Shown piece by piece: positions 7,683-15,538 of a DNA stretch of 64,000 nucleotides. The translations under genes and the position numbers were made by a program. The DNA lies in NCBI GenBank assembly GCA_910578565.1, contig CAJTQF010000001.1, forward strand, positions 440,186 to 504,185, written 5' to 3'. Position 1 is the stretch's first letter, and each line of letters begins with the position of its first letter. This stretch comes from an uncultured Christensenella sp. (lineage in GTDB: Bacteria; Bacillota; Clostridia; Christensenellales; Borkfalkiaceae). The notes under the pieces are model-generated. The model searched no databases. It was given only the letters and a program-made list of their open reading frames with translations, and was not told the DNA's origin.

Positions 7683-9446
7683 ATGATTAAAACTTTACTT
7701 AAAAGCGTAAGGGAATATAAAAAGGCTTCGATTCTTTGTCCCGTTTTTATGGTGGGAGAAGCCGCTATGGAAATTTTAATTCCCTGGCTTACGACTTTCA
7801 TAATACGTGAGCTGAGACTGCTTTCTGAAAACAGCGCTTATCAGGTAAACACAAAAATAATTATAATCTGCTCGGTTGCAATGGTGGCTTGCGCGCTGTT
7901 TGCCCTGCTGTGCGGTATTATCGGCGCAAGGCTTGCCGCAACCGCTTCAAGCGGTTTTGCGCATAATCTAAGGGAAGATATGTATAACAATTTGCAGACC
8001 TATTCGTTTGCAAATATAGATAATTTTTCAACTTCAAGCCTTATTACCAGAATAACGACCGACGTAACCAACGTCCAGAACGCTTACCAGATGTGCATAA
8101 GAATGTTGGTTCGCGCTCCGGTGCTTTTCGTTGCGGCAATAGCAATGACTTGCGTTATAGAGCCTTCTATGGCAGGAATTTTTGTCGGGGCGGCGGTATT
8201 TCTCGGTTTAATAATTGTTGTATGTATGCTTAAAGTTATGCCCTATTTCAGAGCTATGTTTAAAAAATACGACAAACTTAATTCTGTCGTGCAAGAAGAT
8301 TTGACTGCGATAAGGGTTGTTAAATCGTACGTCCGTGAAGAGCGTGAAATTCAGAAGATGCATCGGGCTACGCAGGACGTCTACAATTTTTCGGTCAAAG
8401 CAGAAAGAATACTCACAGTAATGATGCCCTGCGTTATGTTCGCAATGTTTGCAACCATAATTGTTATACTTTCAGTAGGTTCCAATATGGTTATGGGCAA
8501 TATCGCCGGCAATGTTAAGCCTGACGATATTCAGGCGCTTATTGCGTATGCAATGCAGATTATGCAGGGCGTAATAATGGTCGCAATGTGCTTCAACTTC
8601 ATTTCGCTTTCCAAGGGCAGTATGGAAAGAATTTGCGAAGTTCTCAATGAAAAAACCACTCTTCCCAAGCCTGAAAATCCTGTCTTTGAAATTAAAGACG
8701 GTTCCGTTGATTTTGAAAACGTAAATTTTGCATATTCGCAAAAGTCGGAAGTCTGCGTTTTGCAGGATATTAATTTACATATAAGCGCAGGCGAAACCGT
8801 CGGTATAATAGGGGCTACCGGTTCTGGAAAGACTTCGCTGGTTTCTCTTATACCAAGACTGTACGACGCGACTGCCGGCACGGTTAAGGTCGGTGGCGTA
8901 GACGTAAAGGACTATAATCTTGACGTTTTGCGCAATAAAGTTGCAATGGTCTTGCAGAAAAACGTTCTGTTCTCGGGTACGGTTGCAGAAAATCTGCGTT
9001 GGGGTGATGAAAATGCAACCGAAGAAGAACTTCGTTTTGCCGCGCGACAGGCTTGTGCGGAAGAGTTTATAGACGCGCTCCCCGGCGGATTTGATTACGA
9101 TTTGGGTCAGGGCGGCGTAAACGTTTCCGGCGGACAGAAACAAAGGCTTTGCATTGCGCGCGCCCTTTTGAAAAAGCCGGATATCATTATATTCGACGAC
9201 TCGACTTCGGCGGTTGATACAAAGACCGACGCGCTTATCCGCGAATCTTTAAAGAAATATGCGCCGCAGACCACCAAAATTATTATTGCCCAGCGTATAG
9301 CTTCGGTACAGGATTCAGACAAAATAATCGTTCTTAACGACGGAAAAATTGCAGGTTTGGGCACGCACGACCAGCTTATTAAATCGAACGAAATTTACAG
9401 GGAAGTTTACGAATCCCAGATAAAGGGAGGTGAAAAAGATGAGTAG
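7683..9446 (+). CDS. ABC exporter half-transporter, subunit with degenerate ATP site
   Basis: A 587-aa fusion of a six-helix membrane domain (about 15-310) and an ABC ATPase domain (about 340-580). Walker A is GATGSGKTS, the signature is VSGGQKQR and Walker B is IIIFDDSTSAVD. The usual catalytic glutamate after Walker B is aspartate here, as in the non-catalytic partner of heterodimeric exporters (TM287, BmrC type). A ribosome site AAAGGAG precedes it. It pairs with the overlapping downstream gene as a multidrug or lipid exporter; the substrate is unknown. MarR control suggests an efflux role. Confidence 0.88.
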   Translation: MIKTLLKSVREYKKASILCPVFMVGEAAMEILIPWLTTFIIRELRLLSENSAYQVNTKIIIICSVAMVACALFALLCGIIGARLAATASSGFAHNLREDMYNNLQTYSFANIDNFSTSSLITRITTDVTNVQNAYQMCIRMLVRAPVLFVAAIAMTCVIEPSMAGIFVGAAVFLGLIIVVCMLKVMPYFRAMFKKYDKLNSVVQEDLTAIRVVKSYVREEREIQKMHRATQDVYNFSVKAERILTVMMPCVMFAMFATIIVILSVGSNMVMGNIAGNVKPDDIQALIAYAMQIMQGVIMVAMCFNFISLSKGSMERICEVLNEKTTLPKPENPVFEIKDGSVDFENVNFAYSQKSEVCVLQDINLHISAGETVGIIGATGSGKTSLVSLIPRLYDATAGTVKVGGVDVKDYNLDVLRNKVAMVLQKNVLFSGTVAENLRWGDENATEEELRFAARQACAEEFIDALPGGFDYDLGQGGVNVSGGQKQRLCIARALLKKPDIIIFDDSTSAVDTKTDALIRESLKKYAPQTTKIIIAQRIASVQDSDKIIVLNDGKIAGLGTHDQLIKSNEIYREVYESQIKGGEKDE

Positions 9447-11358
9447 CCAAATGCACGGAATGGGCGGCAAAAGCAGTCCTTCCAATTTGGGTAAGGGGGC
9501 TAAAACCCCGATGAAGACTTTAAAGCGTCTTCTTTCGTATACTTTTTCACGCTATAAAGCGGCAATGGTATTTGTTGTGATATTCGTGCTTTTATCGTCT
9601 GCGGCAAATGTTGTTGCGTCGTCGCGGCTTGCGGTAATAGTTCAGGAACTCATTATTTCGGAAAGTCACCCGTCAATAGACGCAAACGTTATATGGTTGA
9701 ACATTATAATAATGTCCTGTATATACTTAGCAGGCGTTCTGGCGTCGTTTGCCTATAACTATATAATGATGCTTATTGCACAGGGTACTCTTAAAAAGAT
9801 GCGTGACGAAATGTTTACGAAGATGCAAAAACTTCCGTTGAAGTATTTTGATGCGCATACGCACGGCGATTTAATGAGCCTTTACACGAACGACATTGAC
9901 ACTATGCGCCAGCTTCTTTCGCAGACTATTCCGCAAATGATTTCCGCCGCGCTCACGTTCATATTCGTATTCGCGTTTATGGTGTATTTCAGCTTTTCAC
10001 TGACTCTGATAGTTTTAATCGTTCTTGCGATTATGATATTCATAATAAAGAACGTCGGACAAAAATCCGCCAAAAACTTTTTGAAGCAGCAGGAAGCTAT
10101 AGGCGCACTTAACGGCTATGTCGAAGAAATGACGGAAGGTCAAAAAGTAATTAAGGTATTCTGTCACGAACAAAAGGCGCGCGAACAGTTTAAGGTCGTC
10201 AATGACGAATTGAATATTGCGAGCAGAAACGCAAATACTTTCGCGTTTGTATTGGGACCTATAAACAACAATTTAGGTTATCTGCAATACGTTCTTGTAG
10301 CTGTGGTGGGATTCATTTTAACAGTTACAGGAACGGAAATAGGTCTTCTGTCGGGTTATGCCGCTCTTCAGGGCGGCGGAATAGCCGTTTGCGCGGGTAT
10401 GCTTGTTTCTTTCCTTGCATATACAAGACAGTTCAATAATCCCATAATGCAGGTTTCGCAGCAGTTCAACGCAATTGTTATGGCGCTTGCGGGAGCAGAA
10501 CGCATTTTTGAAATGGTTGATACCGAACCCGAAGACGACGGCGGCGATATCACGCTTGAACACGTAGACGGCAAATGGGTGTGGAAGAAGCCGTTGCCGG
10601 ACGGAACTTTCGACTATATTCCTTTAAAGGGAGATATCCGTTTTAATAACGTAGTCTTTGGATACACGGACGAGAAGGTGATTTTAAAAAATATCAGCCT
10701 TTACGCAAAGCCCGGGCAGAAAATAGCGTTCGTAGGTTCTACCGGTGCGGGCAAAACTACTATCACAAACCTTATAAACCGCTTTTACGACATTCAGTCG
10801 GGCGAAATTACTTACGACGGTTTGGATGTTAAGTCAATCAACAAGGACGACTTAAGGCGCAGTCTCGGCGTTGTGTTGCAGGATACGCACCTTTTCACGG
10901 GTACGGTAATAGACAATATACGTTACGGCAGACTTGACGCAACCGACGAAGAGTGTATTAAGGCGGCAAAACTTGCAAACGCAGACTTTTTTATAACCCA
11001 TTTGCCCGAAGGTTACAACACTTTAATTACGGGCGACGGTTCAAACCTTTCACAGGGACAAAGACAGTTGCTTGCAATATCCCGCGCAATGGTTTCGGAT
11101 TGCCCCGTTCTGATTCTTGACGAAGCTACGTCGTCAATCGATACCCGTACCGAAAAACTTATCGAGATGGGTATGGATAAACTTATGGAAGGCAGGACGG
11201 TGTTTGTCATAGCGCACAGACTTTCTACGGTAAGAAACAGTCAGGCTATAATGGTTCTTGAACACGGCGAAATTATAGAGCGCGGCGATCACGAACAGCT
11301 TATAGCGCAAAAAGGTAAATATTATCAGCTTTATACCGGCGCATTCGAGCTGGATTAA
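9439..11358 (+). CDS. ABC exporter half-transporter, catalytic subunit
   Basis: About 639 aa. The ATG at 9439 is preferred over an in-frame GTG at 9430, because GGGAGG (9425-9430) lies eight bases before it. The start overlaps the stop of the partner gene by eight bases. The N-terminal 30 residues are a Gly/Ser/Lys-rich extension, then comes a six-helix membrane domain. The ATPase has Walker A GSTGAGKTT, signature LSQGQRQLL and Walker B VLILDEATSSID with the catalytic Glu intact. The Asp/Glu split between the two subunits is the hallmark of heterodimeric exporters. A terminator follows. Confidence 0.9.
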   Translation: MSSQMHGMGGKSSPSNLGKGAKTPMKTLKRLLSYTFSRYKAAMVFVVIFVLLSSAANVVASSRLAVIVQELIISESHPSIDANVIWLNIIIMSCIYLAGVLASFAYNYIMMLIAQGTLKKMRDEMFTKMQKLPLKYFDAHTHGDLMSLYTNDIDTMRQLLSQTIPQMISAALTFIFVFAFMVYFSFSLTLIVLIVLAIMIFIIKNVGQKSAKNFLKQQEAIGALNGYVEEMTEGQKVIKVFCHEQKAREQFKVVNDELNIASRNANTFAFVLGPINNNLGYLQYVLVAVVGFILTVTGTEIGLLSGYAALQGGGIAVCAGMLVSFLAYTRQFNNPIMQVSQQFNAIVMALAGAERIFEMVDTEPEDDGGDITLEHVDGKWVWKKPLPDGTFDYIPLKGDIRFNNVVFGYTDEKVILKNISLYAKPGQKIAFVGSTGAGKTTITNLINRFYDIQSGEITYDGLDVKSINKDDLRRSLGVVLQDTHLFTGTVIDNIRYGRLDATDEECIKAAKLANADFFITHLPEGYNTLITGDGSNLSQGQRQLLAISRAMVSDCPVLILDEATSSIDTRTEKLIEMGMDKLMEGRTVFVIAHRLSTVRNSQAIMVLEHGEIIERGDHEQLIAQKGKYYQLYTGAFELD

Positions 11359-11369
11359 GCGCTCGCTGA

Positions 11370-11405
11370 AACGCCTGCGGAGCAATGCTCCGCAGGCGTT
11401 TAAAT
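11370..11405 (+). terminator. Terminator of the exporter operon
   Basis: A perfect 14-bp stem (11370-11383 with 11387-11400) with an AAT loop. The T tract is short. Confidence 0.8.
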
Positions 11406-11431
11406 TTTATAAAATTGGGACAAACCCAAAA

Positions 11432-11461
11432 GAATAGTACAACCTGTCGGTATCATAAACT
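11432..11461 (+). promoter_or_regulatory. Candidate sigma-E-type sporulation promoter of sigK
   Basis: GAATAGT (11432-11438), 15 bases, then CATAAACT (11454-11461). This matches the sigma-E consensus (kmATAtt, 14-15 nt, cATACAnT) at all but two positions. CATAAACTA also fits the sigma-K -10 pattern CATAnnnTA, consistent with autoregulation. Confidence 0.5.
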
Positions 11462-11494
11462 ACGAATAGGGCAGTTAATCCCTAAAGGTGGCTT

Positions 11495-12199
11495 ATGGTT
11501 TTCGATTTATTAAATCTGTTGTTCGGCAGGATATTTTTCTTTACGGGAATGGTGCAGGATAAAGGCACGTTCCCCAAGCCGCTTTCATCCGAAGATGAAA
11601 AAAAATATCTTGCTCTTGCCCGTGCGGGGGATAAAGAAGCAAAGGATATTCTTATCCGCCACAATATGCGTCTTGTCGCTCATATCGTTAAAAAATATAC
11701 CGGCGCCGCGGAAACCGACGACTTGATTTCAGTCGGCTCTATCGGGCTTATAAAGGCGATAAATACATATAAAGACGGCAAAGGCACGCAGCTTGCAACT
11801 TATACTGCCCGTTGTATTGAAAATGAAATTTTAATGCTTTTGCGCTCCGGCAAAAAGCATAAAAACAACGTTTCTCTTTCCGATCCGGTAGGAGTGGATA
11901 AAGACGGCAACGAGCTTACTCTCATCGACCTTTTAGCCGAAAAGGAAGACAGCGTTTTCGCGCAGGTTGAAAAAAGCATTCAACGTGAAAAATTTGTTGC
12001 GTTTTTAAAAAGGTTTTTAGACGAGCGTGAGTTTGCTATCCTGTCGCTCAGATACGGGCTTGAAGACGGCGCGGCGATGCCGCAAAGAGAAGTTGCAAAA
12101 AAACTTAACATTTCGCGTTCGTATATATCGCGCATTGAAAAACGCGCCATTGAAAAAGCACGCGAAAATTTAAACAAGGATGATTTTTTTACGGACTGA
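11495..12199 (+). CDS. sigK: RNA polymerase sporulation sigma factor SigK (pro-sigma-K)
   Basis: Late mother-cell sigma factor that directs coat and cortex genes. The first about 25 residues (VFDLLNLLFGRIFFF core) form the hydrophobic pro-sequence that tethers pro-sigma-K to the membrane until cleavage. FPKPLSSEDEKKYL follows, as in Bacillus SigK. Region 2 includes RHNMRLVAHIVKKY and DLISVGSIGLIKAI. Region 4 ends in AKKLNISRSYISRIEKRA, a helix-turn-helix. At 234 aa the gene is full-length and uninterrupted, with no skin-type element. The upstream sigma-E-like promoter fits the known cascade. It is monocistronic, and tyrS has its own promoter. Confidence 0.92.
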   Translation: MVFDLLNLLFGRIFFFTGMVQDKGTFPKPLSSEDEKKYLALARAGDKEAKDILIRHNMRLVAHIVKKYTGAAETDDLISVGSIGLIKAINTYKDGKGTQLATYTARCIENEILMLLRSGKKHKNNVSLSDPVGVDKDGNELTLIDLLAEKEDSVFAQVEKSIQREKFVAFLKRFLDEREFAILSLRYGLEDGAAMPQREVAKKLNISRSYISRIEKRAIEKARENLNKDDFFTD

Positions 12200-12203
12200 A
12201 AAC

Positions 12204-12232
12204 TTGACAATTTCGTAAGCGTATGTTATATT
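12204..12232 (+). promoter_or_regulatory. Promoter of the tyrS leader
   Basis: -35 TTGACA (12204-12209), a 17-bp spacer and -10 TATATT (12227-12232). The transcript would start at about 12239, the ATG of the leader peptide. Confidence 0.75.
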
Positions 12233-12238
12233 AAACCT

Positions 12239-12322
12239 ATGGAAAATTTTGCATTATTAAACGGTTTATCCTACGGATTTTCGTATTGCTATTACCGCAA
12301 TACGTTTTTTCGCGTGGGTTAA
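12239..12322 (+). CDS. Putative tyrS leader peptide (Tyr-rich, leaderless)
   Basis: A 27-codon ORF with four tyrosines in an eight-residue stretch (YGFSYCYY, codons 12-19) directly upstream of tyrosyl-tRNA synthetase. No ribosome site precedes it, and the promoter spacing puts the mRNA start on the ATG. The Tyr codons overlap the first terminator hairpin. The last codons (CGC GTG GGT TAA) can pair with the 5' arm of the second terminator. Stalling at Tyr codons would therefore free an antiterminator, as in the classical trp/phe attenuators. Clostridial tyrS is normally controlled by a T-box, which I do not see here. The assignment rests on sequence logic only. Confidence 0.6.
   Translation: MENFALLNGLSYGFSYCYYRNTFFRVG
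12282..12310 (+). terminator. Terminator hairpin T1 inside the leader-peptide ORF
   Basis: CGTATTGC (12282-12289) pairs with GCAATACG (12297-12304) and is followed directly by TTTTTT. A ribosome stalled on the Tyr codons would cover its 5' arm. Confidence 0.7.
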
Positions 12323-12350
12323 ATTCGTTTGGACTAAGTTATTTAAGTTT

Positions 12351-12382
12351 GCGGTTTATCCACGGGGGTAAACCGCTTTTTT
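12351..12382 (+). terminator. tyrS attenuator terminator T2
   Basis: An 11-bp stem (12351-12361 with 12366-12376, loop ACGG) is followed by TTTTTT, about 50 bases before tyrS. Bases 12358-12364 (ATCCACG) can instead pair with 12313-12319 (CGTGGGT), which would break the terminator. The 5' arm sequence is also duplicated at 12262-12271. Confidence 0.8.
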
Positions 12383-12431
12383 AATTGCAAATTTTTCTGT
12401 ACGGTGTTAAAATTAATTAAAAGGAGCAAAT

Positions 12432-13622
12432 ATGGCAAACGTAATGGATACTCTCCGCGAGAGAGGCTTTATAAAACAAACTGTTTACGAAGACGACTTG
12501 TATAAACTTTTAGGCGAAAAAAGAGTAACCTTCTATACGGGCTTCGATCCTACGGCAGACAGTCTGCACGTCGGACACTTTATGCAACTTATCGCCATGA
12601 AACATATGCAGGCGGCGGGACACAGACCTATAATTCTGATAGGCGGCGGCACTGCTATGATAGGCGACCCTACCGGCAAGACAGATATGCGCAAAATGAT
12701 GACGCGTGAAATTATCGACTACCACGTAGAGTGTTTTAAAAAGCAGATGTCAAAGTTTATCAGTTTCGAAGGCGAAAATGCGGCAGTCATAGTAAACAAT
12801 GCCGATTGGCTTTTAAAGCTGAATTATCTTGAATTTATTCGCGATATAGGGACGCATTTTTCCGTCAACGAAATGTTGCGCGCAAAGTGTTTTGAAACCC
12901 GTTTGGAACGCGGTCTTTCATTCTTGGAATTCAATTATATGCCTATGCAGGGATACGATTTTTTGCATCTTTTCAAGGAATACGGTTGTGTTCTTGAACT
13001 CGGCGGAGACGACCAGTGGAGCAATATTCTCGCAGGCGCCAATCTTATCAGAGTGAAAGAAAAAAAGCCTGCTTACGCTATGACTTTTACTTTGCTTACC
13101 ACCAGCGAAGGCAAGAAAATGGGCAAGACGGAAAAGGGCGCTTTATGGTTGGATGAAAATAAGACAAGCCCGTACGAATTTTACCAGTACTGGCGCAACG
13201 TTGCGGATACAGACGTTGAAAACTGCTTAAAGTTGTTGACTTTTATTCCGTTGGACGAAATTAAAGAGCTTACTAAGTTTAACGACGAAAGAATGAACGC
13301 GGCGAAAGAAGTCCTTGCATTTGAACTGACCAAACTTGTTCACGGCACGCAAAAAGCGGCGGACGCGCAAGCGCAGGCAAGAGCGGCGTTCGGTGGCGGT
13401 GGCGAACTTCCCGAAAAAGACGTTTACGTTGACAATTGCACAATAATCAACGTGCTCGTAGCAGCCGGAATTTGTCAGTCGAACGGTGAGGCGCGCAGGC
13501 TTATTCAGCAGGGCGGCGTGTCTTTAAACGACGGTAAGGTAACGGATATAAATATGCCCGTGAAAGACGGAGACGTGGTTCATAAGGGTAAAAAAGTCCA
13601 CGTAAAAATCAATCTGAAATAA
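12432..13622 (+). CDS. tyrS: Tyrosyl-tRNA synthetase
   Basis: Class I synthetase that activates tyrosine for tRNA-Tyr. The ATP-binding HIGH motif is HVGH (46-49), inside the TyrRS block YTGFDPTADSLHVGH. The KMSKS-like loop is KMGKTEKG (about 230). The last 65 residues are an S4 RNA-binding domain (ICQSNGEARRLIQQGGV). At 396 aa it belongs to the TyrZ-like branch with the KMGKT loop. AAGGAG lies well placed before the ATG. It starts a run with yigZ, recX, birA and nnr, and is probably controlled by the leader upstream. Confidence 0.95.
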   Translation: MANVMDTLRERGFIKQTVYEDDLYKLLGEKRVTFYTGFDPTADSLHVGHFMQLIAMKHMQAAGHRPIILIGGGTAMIGDPTGKTDMRKMMTREIIDYHVECFKKQMSKFISFEGENAAVIVNNADWLLKLNYLEFIRDIGTHFSVNEMLRAKCFETRLERGLSFLEFNYMPMQGYDFLHLFKEYGCVLELGGDDQWSNILAGANLIRVKEKKPAYAMTFTLLTTSEGKKMGKTEKGALWLDENKTSPYEFYQYWRNVADTDVENCLKLLTFIPLDEIKELTKFNDERMNAAKEVLAFELTKLVHGTQKAADAQAQARAAFGGGGELPEKDVYVDNCTIINVLVAAGICQSNGEARRLIQQGGVSLNDGKVTDINMPVKDGDVVHKGKKVHVKINLK

Positions 13623-14254
13623 TGTCTGAAAAATATCTTTCATTGAGCGGCGAAACAAAAACCGAAAAGGTAATTGAAAAATCCCGTTTTATAACTACTT
13701 CAACTCACGTTTGCGGCGAAGAAGAAGCAAAAGCGTTCGTGGAAAAAGTCCGTGCGGCATATCCTGACGCAACGCACAATTGTTACGCATATATCTGCGA
13801 CAATATAGGAAACTTTTTACGCTTTTCCGACGACGGTGAACCGCAGGGTACCGCAGGCATGCCTATGCTTGAAGTTTTAAAGTCGAATAGGCTGTTTGAA
13901 ACGGCGGTTGTGGTTACGCGTTATTTCGGCGGAATAAAACTGGGCGCAGGCGGTTTGGTACGCGCTTATTCGGGTTGCGTTGCCGAAAATATTGCTTCCG
14001 CACGTAAAGTCAGTTACGAGCCTTGCGTTGAAAGCAAATATTTTGTAGACTATCCGCTGGTTGACGGAGCAATAAGGTTTTTCGGCGAGTACGGCGCAAA
14101 TGTGATTACTTGCGAATATTTTGACGAAGTTGCGTTTACCGTTGCCGTAAAAAAATCAGAAGAACAAATTTTTACCGCAGAGCTTTTGAACAGGCTTTGC
14201 GGTAAAGTAAAAACACAAAAAACAGGGGAATATTTTTTCCCTTTTAATGTTTAA
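13622..14254 (+). CDS. yigZ: YigZ/IMPACT family protein
   Basis: A 210-aa member of the YigZ/YvyE family related to eukaryotic IMPACT. The N-terminal UPF0029 domain contains the conserved blocks THNCYAYI, FSDDGEPQGTAGMPML and VVVTRYFGGIKLGAGGLVRAY (about 56-122). The C-terminal domain is the ferredoxin-like DUF1949 type. Bacterial members are linked to translation, though the biochemical role is unclear. Its ATG overlaps the tyrS stop (TAATG), so translational coupling is likely. Confidence 0.88.
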   Translation: MSEKYLSLSGETKTEKVIEKSRFITTSTHVCGEEEAKAFVEKVRAAYPDATHNCYAYICDNIGNFLRFSDDGEPQGTAGMPMLEVLKSNRLFETAVVVTRYFGGIKLGAGGLVRAYSGCVAENIASARKVSYEPCVESKYFVDYPLVDGAIRFFGEYGANVITCEYFDEVAFTVAVKKSEEQIFTAELLNRLCGKVKTQKTGEYFFPFNV

Positions 14255-14256
14255 TT

Positions 14257-14874
14257 ATGTCGGAAATAACTTCTATAGAACCGCAGAAAAAAGATAAAGA
14301 ACGGTGCAGCATTTTCATTGACGGCAGATTTTATTGCGGAATTAAATTAGAAGTCGCGATAAAGCACCGCCTTAAAGCCGGAATGCAAATTGAAAAATCC
14401 AAGCTGGATGAAATTCAGCTTGAAACGGAAAAAAGTCAGGCGATAGATAAAGCAATGACTCATCTTTCCGCTACGATGAAAACAAAAAAACAAATGCGCG
14501 ATTTTCTTGTAAAAAAGGGCTATACGGAAGCGGTGATAAATTACGTCTTCGAAAAACTCGAATACTATAAATTGCTTGACGACGAAGTCTATTGCAGGGC
14601 GTACGTAAACAGCGTAAGCGGCAAGGGTAAGCGGGCTTTGGAAGCCGATTTGTATAAACGCGGCGCGGAGAAGTGCGCAATAGAGCGCGTTCTTTCGGAA
14701 ATCGATGAAAGCTCAGACGAGGCTGCGGCAGTGCTTGAAAAATATATGCGCGGAAAAGCCGCGACAAAAGAAAATTTATATAAAGGTTTTAAATACCTTT
14801 TGTCAAAGGGCTTCGGTTACGATACCGCCAAAGAAGCGTTGGAAAAATCGGGTGAAATCAATGAAGATTATTGA
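14257..14874 (+). CDS. recX: RecX family regulatory protein
   Basis: A 205-aa all-helical protein with the three-helix repeats of RecX, which binds the RecA filament and modulates recombination. Visible signatures are KAMTHLSATMKTKKQMRDFL (about 69-88), YYKLLDDEVYCRAYV and KGKRALEADLYKRG. The N-terminal 60 residues form the RecX-like extension common in Firmicutes. It starts two bases after yigZ. Its end overlaps birA by 14 bases, so all are one operon. Confidence 0.85.
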   Translation: MSEITSIEPQKKDKERCSIFIDGRFYCGIKLEVAIKHRLKAGMQIEKSKLDEIQLETEKSQAIDKAMTHLSATMKTKKQMRDFLVKKGYTEAVINYVFEKLEYYKLLDDEVYCRAYVNSVSGKGKRALEADLYKRGAEKCAIERVLSEIDESSDEAAAVLEKYMRGKAATKENLYKGFKYLLSKGFGYDTAKEALEKSGEINEDY

Positions 14875-15538
14875 GCTTGAAGTAACCGATTCTACCAACG
14901 AATACTGCAAGCGTACCGACAGCGGCGAAGATATAATTGTGACGGCTAAAATGCAGACTTCGGGCAAGGGAACAAAGGGAAGAAGTTTTTCTTCTGATTT
15001 GGGCGGATTGTATATATCCGTTATGCGTCATAACCCACTTGCAGCGGAGACTGCTTTTAAAGTTATGATAGACAGTTGCACTGCCGTTTGCAAAACTTTA
15101 CAACGTTTCGGTTTAAGCCCTGTAATACGCTGGGCAAACGACGTTTTGGTAAACGGCAAAAAAATTTGCGGGACTCTTATAGAAAATATTTTCAGCGGCG
15201 GCAAAGTAGTCCGTTCAATAGTGGGAATGGGAATAAACGTGAACAACGAATTCAGTCGCGATTTACAAGATATCGCAATATCTATGCGGCAGGCGGCAGG
15301 GAAAGATTTTGACGTTGAACTCGTGCGCGATACCCTGATTGAAAATTTGCAACAGAGCTACACGGTAGAACAGTATAAAAGTTTTATCGACTGGTTCGGG
15401 CACGATGTCATTTTAAATTGTGCGGACGGAACTGTTAAAGCGGTTGCGGTTGACGTTGCGGACGACGGCAGGCTGATTTGCTTTGTAAACGGAAATATAG
15501 TTAAAATGAGTTCGGCGGAGGTTTCTTTAAGGCTTTAA
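14861..15538 (+). CDS. birA: Biotin--[acetyl-CoA-carboxylase] ligase, monofunctional (no HTH)
   Basis: Attaches biotin to carrier proteins such as AccB. The true start is the ATG at 14861, inside the recX end; the open frame further upstream is only a shadow of recX. At 225 aa it lacks the N-terminal DNA-binding domain, so it is unlikely to repress biotin genes. The ligase core shows TDSTNEY, QTSGKGTKGRSF (the biotinyl-AMP loop), IRWANDVLVNGKKICGTL and GMGINVNN. A short SH3-like C-terminal domain follows. Confidence 0.9.
   Translation: MKIIELEVTDSTNEYCKRTDSGEDIIVTAKMQTSGKGTKGRSFSSDLGGLYISVMRHNPLAAETAFKVMIDSCTAVCKTLQRFGLSPVIRWANDVLVNGKKICGTLIENIFSGGKVVRSIVGMGINVNNEFSRDLQDIAISMRQAAGKDFDVELVRDTLIENLQQSYTVEQYKSFIDWFGHDVILNCADGTVKAVAVDVADDGRLICFVNGNIVKMSSAEVSLRL

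Noticed and set aside
12233..12431. T-box riboswitch before tyrS
   Set aside because: The leader is short (about 190 nt) and has no AGGGTGG-type box in the antiterminator position or Stem I features. The GGGGGTAAACCGC resemblance falls in the wrong arm of the terminator. The Tyr-codon ORF explains the structure better.
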